DNA from: CAYNRG01 sp047973125
Lineage (GTDB): Bacteria > Bacillota_I > Bacilli_A > Erysipelotrichales > Erysipelotrichaceae
Reading direction: 5' to 3'
NCBI GenBank assembly: GCA_047973125.1
Contig: JBKEBK010000025.1
Coordinates: 62,001 to 126,000, forward strand
DNA: 64,000 nt
The translations under genes were made by a program, and so were the position numbers. Positions 25,701 through 33,146 of the stretch are shown piece by piece. Every line of letters begins with the position of its first letter. The stretch's first letter is position 1. The notes under the pieces are model-generated. The model made no database searches, was not told the DNA's origin, and saw only the letters and a program-made list of their open reading frames with translations.

Positions 25701-27352
25701 ATATTTGTAACTTTAGATGTGTCCCAGCCACTTACATTTAAATTTAGTAAATTATTATTTTTGTAGAACATGTAAGACATATCACTTACATTTTTAGTAT
25801 CCCAGCCACTAACATCTAAATTCATTAAACTATTAGCATTATAAAACATATCTGACATATTTGTAACATTTGATGTATCCCAATTACTAACATCTAAAGT
25901 TATTAAACTTTGAGTATTATAAAACATATCTGACATATTTGTAACTTTAGATGTGTCCCAGCCACTAATATTCAAATTAACTAAGCTACTATTTCCATCA
26001 AATACCGAAATCATGTTAGTAACATTTGATGTATCAAAACTGCTAACATCTAAAGTTTCCAAATTTTTAAGTCCAAAAAACGCCCTTTCCATATTAGTAA
26101 CATTAGATGTATTCCATCCACTAACATTTAAATATGTAAGATCTTCAAATCCTTCAAACATCCGCTCCATGCTAGTCAAATTAATTGTATTCCAGTTACT
26201 TAAATTTAAGATTTTAAGATTTTTTAAACCATTAAACATCTTATTAGAATCTTGCACATTACTAATATCCCAACCACTTAAATTTAACTCTGTTAGACCA
26301 CTCATATTGTTTAACAAATACGACATATTTGTTATTTTAGATGTATCCCAACTGCTCGCATCTAGTTTTGATAGTTTACTTGCCCCATTAAACATATCAC
26401 CTATATTAGTAAGGCTAGAAGTATCCCATTGGCTAACATCTAAAAATTCTAATGATTCAGCATAACCAAACATATAATTCATTGTTGTTACCTTAGATGG
26501 TCTCCAATTACTTACATCTAAGGTTGTTAGGCTAGTATTCTTATAGAACATATCTTCCATTATAGTTACATTAGATACATCCCAATTTGTAACATTTAAT
26601 GTTTTAAGTTTAGCATTACCATAAAACATATCTTCCATTTCTGTTACTTTTGATGTATTCCAATTATCAACATTTAATACTTCCAAACTTTCTGCTCCAT
26701 CAAACATAAAAGACATCGACGTAACTTGTGATGTATCCCAATTGCCTGCATCTAAGCTTGCAAGACTACTATTATTATAAAACATATCTTCCATGACTGT
26801 AACATTTGATGTATCCCAATTACTAACATCAACACTTATCAATGAACTAGCTTTTCCAAACATTGAAAACATACTCGTTACTTGAGAGGTGTCTAAATTT
26901 TTAAGATCTAGCGATGTAATATTATTTAGCCCGTGGAATAAATAAGATGAGTCTTTCGCTGCTTTAACAGTACCATCTAGAACAATATTACTTATGGTTC
27001 CTGAAACCCAATCATTTATTTCTGTACGATCTTCAAGTTCTCCTGCGTGAATTGTTATAGTATTTGATGAAGAATCATAATCCCAAGTACCACTTACCAT
27101 ACCTGTTGTTTGATTAGATAAATTTTTCATAATAAAAAAACTTAAACCTATACTGTTTAAAAACTTTTTATTATTAATTGATTCACTTGGTATTGTAAAC
27201 AATTCTTTGTTATTAGTTACTATTTTTTCTTTTTCATAAATTTCTTCATTAATAACATTTTTTGCAGAAGTAATCAAAGTTACATTTTCAAAAAAAGGTA
27301 ACATAATAACTAGACACACTATAAACAATACTAATGTTTTTATCTTCTTCAT
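22715..27352 (-). CDS. Giant BspA-like surface protein: DUF285 repeats plus nine Ig-like domains
   Basis: 1545-residue predicted surface protein. A signal peptide is seen (MKKIKTLVLFIVCLVIMLPF, cleavage likely near Ser-Ala-Lys 29-31). A non-repeat region (about 90-147) leads into 24 tandem 26-residue repeats (148-770) of the BspA/DUF285 type (LDVSNWDTSNVTNMSDMF). Nine Ig-like repeats of about 73 residues follow (861-1515, pattern FTMYVGD..PT..FNA.ATD), and finally a hydrophobic helix and a KYKRKD tail. No LPxTG motif precedes the helix, so it may be membrane-anchored and not sortase-linked. DUF285 proteins act in adhesion or host interaction in several bacteria; that role is an inference here. 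A two-component system lies upstream. ATG 27352 has AGGAG. Confidence 0.9.
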   Translation of the reverse strand: MKKIKTLVLFIVCLVIMLPFFENVTLITSAKNVINEEIYEKEKIVTNNKELFTIPSESINNKKFLNSIGLSFFIMKNLSNQTTGMVSGTWDYDSSSNTITIHAGELEDRTEINDWVSGTISNIVLDGTVKAAKDSSYLFHGLNNITSLDLKNLDTSQVTSMFSMFGKASSLISVDVSNWDTSNVTVMEDMFYNNSSLASLDAGNWDTSQVTSMSFMFDGAESLEVLNVDNWNTSKVTEMEDMFYGNAKLKTLNVTNWDVSNVTIMEDMFYKNTSLTTLDVSNWRPSKVTTMNYMFGYAESLEFLDVSQWDTSSLTNIGDMFNGASKLSKLDASSWDTSKITNMSYLLNNMSGLTELNLSGWDISNVQDSNKMFNGLKNLKILNLSNWNTINLTSMERMFEGFEDLTYLNVSGWNTSNVTNMERAFFGLKNLETLDVSSFDTSNVTNMISVFDGNSSLVNLNISGWDTSKVTNMSDMFYNTQSLITLDVSNWDTSNVTNMSDMFYNANSLMNLDVSGWDTKNVSDMSYMFYKNNNLLNLNVSGWDTSKVTNMAYMFFQAEKLATLDVSNWNISSAENISYMFHDVSALTVLDVSKWNTSNVIHLKSIFYNLHNLSVLEVGGWDTSKVISTEDMFYNVYGVTTLDVSNWNTSNIKNMSFMFDGASGLTTLDVSKWDTSNVEDMEDMFYGNKSLSSIDVSKWNTSKVLDMEDMFYDNISLSSIDVSNWDTSSVLDMSYMFGNTRSLENLDLTNWDTTTVEDITGIFSNTDLMWKITIGPNFKFHTIDSDFQEAPIKGTFVLNNGIPADYYAAGTKKWQELGTGSLHQPNGEKVTADQIMNKYLLMGPLVPTTYVWEQMEPQQFITGTDFTMYVGDLEPTADDFNAAAADILGKRIDAFIDLSAASIDTAGEYQVRIYSADGQEMFVTLIVKSSRKSISGSNYTTYVGFAEPTIYDFNAKATDSRGNRIDVLLDLNSADLTTPGEYFVKLYTEDEQELTVKLIVKEDKRKINGSDYSMYIGDDVPTVNNFNASATNIDGKLVPVFLDINNVDFNVPGVYEVRLYTNNNLEKTVNLTILEDQTSFSAENFTMYVGDPTPTKDSYNAKATDRDGNNLDITIDDTTVTYTVPGVYEVRLYTEDNQSLTVYLTIKSYGQTISGEDFTMSLNDEKPTSIDFNAYATDINGDEINVYVDFTNVNFDSVGTYEVRLYTDDGQELYVNLTIKSNLQNISGTNYEMYIGDQIPTSASFNAYATDVYGNKNVVKVDLSNVMFDTIGIYDVRLYTEEYYQELYVKLTIKENKQNISGTDFIMYIGDQKPNSSDFNAIATDKEGNKIDVMVDFTGVLFDIPGVYDVYLRANDSQEKIVKLTIKTNRKSITGSDFTMYVKDPTPTIDSYNASATDKDGNNLDITIDDSAVTYSKPGIYDILLKDSDGKNIKVKLTIKENLQSIFGSDFIMNVGDENPSAISFNAIATDKDGKSIKVLVDLSNLKLDIVGTYDVRLYTEDNQELFVTITVNKELIHYRTINHYILYFVIFGCLIFTNKYKRKD
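22808..24772 (-). repeat. Nine tandem 219-bp units encoding Ig-like domains
   Basis: Each unit is 70-74 codons, with consensus (I)SGxDFTMYVGDxxPTxxxFNAxATDxxGN...VDL..V.FD..G.YDVRLYTEDxQEL.V.LTIK. Units 4 and 8 share an alternative middle (NNLDITIDD), a sign of internal duplication. Confidence 0.9.
25043..26911 (-). repeat. 24 tandem 78-bp units encoding BspA/DUF285 repeats
   Basis: Period of 26 codons, consensus LDVSxWDTSxVTxMxxMFYxxxSLxx. Best-conserved units are the central ones (units 11-16). The first unit has Leu where others have the conserved Trp. Unit similarity is much higher in protein than in DNA. Confidence 0.9.
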
Positions 27353-27475
27353 CTTATCTCCTATAAAAACATAAAGTAAACAGGATAATAAAATAACAAC
27401 ATTTAAAATATCCTAATTACGGTATTGCTAAAACAAAAATTTCACTGAGATTTATATATTCTTATTCTCCCCTTA

Positions 27476-27503
27476 ATTTTATCACTAATGAAACTTTTTT
27501 CAA
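27476..27503 (-). promoter_or_regulatory. Likely promoter of the BspA-like gene
   Basis: Minus strand TTGAAA (27503-27498), 16-base spacer, TAAAAT (27481-27476) with a TG extension. Predicted leader of about 117 bases. It lies in the 453-base gene-free stretch 27353-27805. Confidence 0.5.
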
Positions 27504-27517
27504 CTAAATTTTTAAAG

Positions 27518-27676
27518 ATATTAACCATATATTATAAGTTTATAACATCTTTCACATCATGAGTATAAATCTTTTTTATTTATACTCACATTACTAAAAT
27601 TTTATAATTATATTTTACCGTTTAATTAAGATAAAATATTAAATTTTTTTCACAAAAAATATTCACCATATATTAT
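27518..27676. repeat. Pair of 18-bp direct repeats and a hairpin upstream of the BspA-like gene
   Basis: ATATTAACCATATATTAT (27518-27535) and ATATTCACCATATATTAT (27659-27676) differ at one base. The first lies 14 bases upstream of the proposed -35. Between them is an 11-bp perfect inverted repeat (27560-27570 / 27578-27588, TGAGTATAAAT) with a 7-base loop and no T-tract. The rest of 27353-27805 is AT-rich, with no ORF or RNA that I recognise. Confidence 0.5.
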
Positions 27677-27805
27677 TTAAACACTTTTCAAAAACACAGT
27701 TATAGTTATAATAAGTTTAAAATATAAAAATACTAGTCTTTTAGAATATAATATAAAAATATGATTACACGCCATAATTGCCATAAACACATTTTTAAAA
27801 GAACA

Positions 27806-29275
27806 TTACATAATATCTAGCTGATCATCATCAAGAAATAATTCAAACCAAAATGTTGAACCCTTACCATAAACACTCTTTACACCATATTTAGCCCCGT
27901 GATTATCGAGTACTGCTTTAACAATCGCCAATCCAAGTCCTGTTCCCATTGATGACCTTTTAAAAGTCTTATCAATTTTATAGTATCGATCCCAGATATA
28001 AGCAATTTTATCATCAGGGATACCCCCTGCTTCATCTTTAATTTCAAATCTAACAATTTCATCTTTCTTAGTAATTGTTATTTTTATTTTATTATCACTT
28101 TCACTATGTTTTATAGCATTTGATATAAAGTTATAAATAACTTGACCCATCTTAATTGGATCTCCATAAGCAATGATTGAATCTAAACTATCTATTAAAA
28201 TTGTAATATTATTTTTCTCAAGTAAAACTTTAAAAAGTATAATTACATCATTTACTTTTTCTACAATATCAAAATTACATTTATTTAATTGATAATTTCC
28301 AGATTGCATTCGTGATAATTCTTGCATATCATTTACTAAATTATCTAAATAATCTACTTCTTTTATAATTACAGAAAGATGTTCTTCTCTTTTGATAATG
28401 TTATCTCCTGAAATATCTCTTATCATCTCAGCATAAGCCTTTATCATTGTTAGAGGTGTTTTAATATCATGCGACATATTTGCTATTAAGTCTTTTCTAA
28501 GTTCATCTACCTTTGATAGCTGTGTTGTAGCAAGATTTAATGTTCTTGCAAGATCATCTATTTCCATAAAATAAGAACCTTTAAAAATAGCTTCATTATA
28601 TTCAGCAGAAGCTAACTTATCCGCTGAGGTTTTCATTTTAACGATCGGTTTTGATAAATTACTAGAAATAAAAAGAGAAATTAATACTGACATAAGTAGT
28701 ATAAAGCCAGAATACATTAAATATTGGTCTTGCAGAAAAGTTATTAACGAGTCGATAGGCTCGAGTGGTCCATTAATATATAAATAAAAATTTCCAAGAT
28801 TAACTTCAACCTTCCTTCCATAAAGAACCATTTCTTGATCACTTTTTTCATTTACTATAACTTTTGATAAAACACCATTACTTACTTCCATAACTTCATT
28901 AAGACGCATACCTGATTTATTAGGAACTAACAGCACTCCATCTACTGAAATCGTTTGCGAAAAAAGACAACTAGCACCTAGACCATCAGCTTGATATACA
29001 ATGTTACCTGAAGAATTAAAAACAAGTATGCAAACATTGTTATTTACCGCAACCTGAAAAGCATCTTTTACATCTTTTTCATCTGTTTTATCAGAATCAA
29101 TGATGCTATATTGAATCTTATCAGCAATTTTTTCTATCGAAACAATTTTATTATCACGGTAATATGGCCTTATTAGTGAAAATTGTAAGATACCAAGTAT
29201 AAACAGAATCCCAAAAGTAAACAAAAAGAAATATAACCAAACATTAAACTTTATTCCTCTAAATTTATTCTTCAA
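27806..29275 (-). CDS. Sensor histidine kinase
   Basis: Membrane sensor kinase of 489 residues. Seen in order: TM1 (about 13-33), an extracytoplasmic sensor domain of some 150 residues, TM2 (about 186-204), HAMP (205-255), H-box NMSHDIKTPL with phospho-acceptor His269, N-box NFISNAIKHSE, and the ATP-lid motifs DEAGGIPD and GTGLGLAIVKA. The start appears to be TTG at 29275: it overlaps the regulator stop by 11 bases, has GGGGT upstream, and no ATG is closer. The signal sensed is unknown. Upstream regulator and downstream surface protein suggest envelope sensing. Confidence 0.92.
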   Translation of the reverse strand: MKNKFRGIKFNVWLYFFLFTFGILFILGILQFSLIRPYYRDNKIVSIEKIADKIQYSIIDSDKTDEKDVKDAFQVAVNNNVCILVFNSSGNIVYQADGLGASCLFSQTISVDGVLLVPNKSGMRLNEVMEVSNGVLSKVIVNEKSDQEMVLYGRKVEVNLGNFYLYINGPLEPIDSLITFLQDQYLMYSGFILLMSVLISLFISSNLSKPIVKMKTSADKLASAEYNEAIFKGSYFMEIDDLARTLNLATTQLSKVDELRKDLIANMSHDIKTPLTMIKAYAEMIRDISGDNIIKREEHLSVIIKEVDYLDNLVNDMQELSRMQSGNYQLNKCNFDIVEKVNDVIILFKVLLEKNNITILIDSLDSIIAYGDPIKMGQVIYNFISNAIKHSESDNKIKITITKKDEIVRFEIKDEAGGIPDDKIAYIWDRYYKIDKTFKRSSMGTGLGLAIVKAVLDNHGAKYGVKSVYGKGSTFWFELFLDDDQLDIM

Positions 29276-29942
29276 ACTTATACCCCATCCCTCTTACCGT
29301 AACTATTTTACTACGATATTTACCTAAATTATGCCTTAGCATTTTGATGTGACTATCTACTGTACGGTCTTCACCATAATATTCATAGTTCCAAACGTTC
29401 TCAACAATACTAGCACGAGATAAAGCAACGTTTTTATTCTTCACTAAGTAAATAAGTAAATCAATTTCCTTTGGAGTCAAGTGTGCCTTTACCTTATCAA
29501 CGGTAACCACCCTTCCAACAATATCTATAATTAACCCACCAAATTCATAACTATAAGCATTTTTCTCTTTTTTAATATTATGTTTAGATCTTTCAATTAA
29601 AGCATTTATCCTCGCCATTAATTCCTTCGGAGAAAATGGCTTCACAACATAATCATCAACCCCCAACTCAAAGCCAAATAACTTATCATATTCTTCTTGT
29701 CTGGCAGAGAGCATTATTACCGGAATATTTTTTATTGCTTTAATTCTTTTACACGCTGAAAAGCCATCAACTCTAGGCATCATAACATCTAAAATGATAC
29801 AGTCGAAATCTTCTTTTTCTACGATTTCAATTGCTTCAAGACCATCTTTCGCTTCAACTGTACTATATCCATTTAGCTGAGCATATTCTCTAACAACTTC
29901 TCTAATTTTTAACTCATCATCAACTATTAAAATTTTAGTCAT
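29265..29942 (-). CDS. OmpR/PhoB-family response regulator
   Basis: 225 residues: an N-terminal receiver with the acidic pocket VDDE (8-10), phospho-acceptor Asp52 in IILDVMMPR and conserved Lys in VVKPF; then a C-terminal winged-helix DNA-binding domain (LTPKEIDLLIYL, then NYEYYGEDRTVDSHIKMLR). Cognate kinase overlaps downstream. It is 15 bases downstream of dnaE on the same strand, so it may be co-transcribed with it or use its own promoter. AGAGG precedes ATG 29942. Target genes are unknown; a repeat upstream of the neighbouring surface protein gene is a candidate site. Confidence 0.93.
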   Translation of the reverse strand: MTKILIVDDELKIREVVREYAQLNGYSTVEAKDGLEAIEIVEKEDFDCIILDVMMPRVDGFSACKRIKAIKNIPVIMLSARQEEYDKLFGFELGVDDYVVKPFSPKELMARINALIERSKHNIKKEKNAYSYEFGGLIIDIVGRVVTVDKVKAHLTPKEIDLLIYLVKNKNVALSRASIVENVWNYEYYGEDRTVDSHIKMLRHNLGKYRSKIVTVRGMGYKFEE

Positions 29943-29956
29943 TTTTATTACCTCTT

Positions 29957-32900
29957 CTACAAATCTATTTTAACTTCAATTATTGCATTTACAAGACATG
30001 CACCCTTTTTATCTATTTTACCATTGAATTTAATATATTTATCATTAATTAAATCATTTTCATATTTTGTAAAGGTTCTTGGCATAAATATTAAATCAAT
30101 TTTACCACTTTCATCTTGACCAACTACAAAAGCCATTACATCACCATTTTTAGTTCGATGCTTCTTTACACTTTTTATCTGACAAAAAGATTCAACTAAG
30201 TCTTTTCTTTTTAATATTAATGCAATATTATCACAGCTAATAGAATTGTTTTTCTTTATTTCACTCATTGGATGTTCACTAAGATAAAAACCTAAAACAA
30301 CTTTTTCTCGCTTACTTTTTTCAAAAATATTATCCCTATGATAATTTATTGTAGGCTTAGAAACCAAGTTTAAATCTATTCTTGTTTGACCATTATCTTC
30401 AATACTAACAAGAGAAGCATAACTCAGTACATCATTTAAAGATAACATAAGTGATTTTCTTGTTAATTTAAATTCATCAAAGGCACCAGCATCAATTAAA
30501 TTTTCAATAACATTTTTATTTACCTTACGGTTTGAAATCCTTGTAACAAAATCAATAAAACTATTAAATTCTCCATCATTTCTTTCTAATTTAATTTCAT
30601 TAAAAGCAACTTTACCAATGTTTTTTATTGCAGTTAAAGGAAACCTAATACTATCACTTTCTATTGTAAAACTTGAAGAACTAAAATTAATTGATGGAGC
30701 CAAAATTTTAATTCCTTTGGATTTACACTCATTAATAATCTCAGATATTTTTACATCAGCACCAATTACACTATTTAAAAGTGAGCAGTAAAACAAAATT
30801 GGGTAGTTTGCTTTTAAATATGCCAGCTGGTAAGAAATTACACTATACGATACTGAATGAGCTTTATTAAAACCGTAATTTGCAAATTTTAAGATTGTTT
30901 GAAAAAGTTCAGTTGCAAGTGTCTCTGGATGACCATTACTTAGACAACCTTTAATAAAGTCTGTTTTAAGACTTGCTAGTACATTCTCATTTTTCTTAGA
31001 CATTGCCTTTCTCATGATATCTGCCTTTGCTAAAGAAAAACTTGCCATAACTTGTGCTATTTGCATTATTTGTTCTTGATAAATTATTACACCATATGTT
31101 TCTTCTAAAATATTCTTAAGAGAAGGATGTAAATATTTTATATTTTTTTCTTGTTTAGATTTAAGATACAACGGTATATTTTCCATTGGACCTGGTCTAT
31201 ATAAAGCAATTGTAGCTACTATATCGTTAAACTTACTTACATTCATTTGCTTTAATAAATTTTTCATACCAGAGGATTCAAGTTGAAAAATACCAAGCGT
31301 ATCTACATTTTTTAATAAATCAAATGTTTTTTCATCACTCAAGTTAATATTATTAATATTAAAATTATAATCATTTTTTTTAATTTTATTTGAAATATCA
31401 TCAATTATCGTTAAATTTCTAAGTCCAAGAAAATCTATTTTTATTAAACCAATTTCTTCTAAGTACTCCATTGTATACTGTGTAGATACAATTTCATTGT
31501 CATGCTTTATTGTAGGAACAACGTCATTTAGCTCTTTGCTAGATAAAACAACTCCAGCAGCATGGGTGCTTGTATGTCTTGGTAAGCCTTCAAGCCTAAG
31601 GGCTAAATCAAAAAGTTCTTTATTTTTATCATTATTTAAAATCAATTGTTTAAAATATTTAACTGAATTATAAGCTTCCATTAATGTGATATTGGGACTA
31701 TTTGGGATTTGTTTACATAATTTATTAATTTCATATATAGGTATTTCTAATACCCTTCCAACATCTCTTATTACTTGTTTTGCTTTTAAAGTACCATAGG
31801 TAATAATATGCGACACATGTTTATCGCCATACTTTTCATAAACATATCTAATGACTTCATCTCTTCGATCATCAGGAAAATCAACATCGATATCTGGCAT
31901 TGAAATACGATCAGGATTTAAAAAACGTTCAAAAAGTAAGCCGTATTTAATTGGATCAATTTGTGTAATTCCTAAACAATATGATACAAGAGATCCAGAT
32001 GCACTTCCTCTTCCAGGACCTACTAAAATATCCTTATGTTTTGCAAATTTAATAAAATCCCAGACAATAAGAAAATAATCTTCAAAGTTCATTGAAATAA
32101 TAACATCTAATTCTATTTTTAAACGATCTAAATATTCCTTAGGTATATTTTTAGTTTTCATTCGCTTTTGTATTCCAGCAAGACATAACTGTATTAAATA
32201 GTTTGAACTTTCAATATTATCTTTTGTTTTAAATTTTGGAAGAGTTGTTTTAAAATCTTCTAAAGTAATAAAACAATTATCTGCAATATATTCAGTGTTT
32301 TTTAATTGATTTTCACCATATAATTCTTGCATTTTTTCCTTACTTAAAATATGTCTGTCATTTTCCAAAGATAAGTCTTTATTACTAATAGTTTTAGAAT
32401 TTTTAAGACATTGTAGTATTTGAAGTAGATCGCTATCATTTTCATTTTCATAATATATTTTATTAATCGCAACACTTTTTAAATTTAATTCATCCAATAT
32501 TTTTATTAAGTTGTTATTACGCTCTTTCCAAAATGTAGTTTCATTTTTTGATATAGCAAAAAAAAGCGAATCATATCTTGGGATAACAGAGAGAATCTTC
32601 TGATATTCTTTATATTTTTCTTTATTTAAAAGTGTTTCATAAAACCCACCTTGCGTGAAAACAATAATGAAATTATTTTCATTATAAGTAGCTAATTGTT
32701 CATAATCAACAGTATTATCTGCTTTATTTGAAAGATGCATTAACTGTTTATAACCAACATTATTTTTTGCTAAAAGGATAATTGGGAACTTTTCTTCTTT
32801 AAAGGTACAATTAATTTCCATACCGATAATCGGTTTTATACCATGTTTTTTACAACATAAGTAAAACTCCATTGCCCCCATTAATACACCCTTATCACAA

Positions 32901-33010
32901 AGAGCAACACTTAAAAAACCTAGTTCTTTAGATTTTTTTACTAAGTTCTCTATTTTCAAACTACTGTCCAGTAATGAATACGAACTATTCGCGTGTAAGT
33001 GTGTTATCAT
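29957..33010 (-). CDS. dnaE: DNA polymerase III alpha subunit, DnaE type
   Basis: C-family replicative polymerase of 1017 residues. The N-terminal PHP domain starts MITHLHANSSYSLLD. The polymerase core includes GPGRGSASGS and the catalytic PDIDVDFPDDRR, with its acidic triad, at about 370-382; further motifs are AGVVLSS and YQEQIMQIAQ. A C-terminal HhH, OB and short tail follow. In low-GC Gram-positives DnaE extends RNA primers and hands over to PolC, so a PolC gene is expected elsewhere. It is shorter than the 1100-residue Bacillus DnaE. ATG 33010 has AGAGG. Two-component genes follow directly. Confidence 0.95.
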   Translation of the reverse strand: MITHLHANSSYSLLDSSLKIENLVKKSKELGFLSVALCDKGVLMGAMEFYLCCKKHGIKPIIGMEINCTFKEEKFPIILLAKNNVGYKQLMHLSNKADNTVDYEQLATYNENNFIIVFTQGGFYETLLNKEKYKEYQKILSVIPRYDSLFFAISKNETTFWKERNNNLIKILDELNLKSVAINKIYYENENDSDLLQILQCLKNSKTISNKDLSLENDRHILSKEKMQELYGENQLKNTEYIADNCFITLEDFKTTLPKFKTKDNIESSNYLIQLCLAGIQKRMKTKNIPKEYLDRLKIELDVIISMNFEDYFLIVWDFIKFAKHKDILVGPGRGSASGSLVSYCLGITQIDPIKYGLLFERFLNPDRISMPDIDVDFPDDRRDEVIRYVYEKYGDKHVSHIITYGTLKAKQVIRDVGRVLEIPIYEINKLCKQIPNSPNITLMEAYNSVKYFKQLILNNDKNKELFDLALRLEGLPRHTSTHAAGVVLSSKELNDVVPTIKHDNEIVSTQYTMEYLEEIGLIKIDFLGLRNLTIIDDISNKIKKNDYNFNINNINLSDEKTFDLLKNVDTLGIFQLESSGMKNLLKQMNVSKFNDIVATIALYRPGPMENIPLYLKSKQEKNIKYLHPSLKNILEETYGVIIYQEQIMQIAQVMASFSLAKADIMRKAMSKKNENVLASLKTDFIKGCLSNGHPETLATELFQTILKFANYGFNKAHSVSYSVISYQLAYLKANYPILFYCSLLNSVIGADVKISEIINECKSKGIKILAPSINFSSSSFTIESDSIRFPLTAIKNIGKVAFNEIKLERNDGEFNSFIDFVTRISNRKVNKNVIENLIDAGAFDEFKLTRKSLMLSLNDVLSYASLVSIEDNGQTRIDLNLVSKPTINYHRDNIFEKSKREKVVLGFYLSEHPMSEIKKNNSISCDNIALILKRKDLVESFCQIKSVKKHRTKNGDVMAFVVGQDESGKIDLIFMPRTFTKYENDLINDKYIKFNGKIDKKGACLVNAIIEVKIDL

Positions 33011-33146
33011 ATTATTTCCTCTTTATAGTAATTTTACCATATATAACATAATCAAAAAAGAGTAAACACCTAACAATATTTAATAAAAGACTTCTGAAAC
33101 ACTCTTTTTTATGTTAGAATATTAAGGATTAGATTGAGGTAAAATT

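Noticed and set aside
25953..26465. 170-codon plus-strand frame opposite the surface-protein repeats
   Set aside because: It mirrors the 78-bp repeat structure of the minus-strand gene; periodic shadow frame, no start signals.
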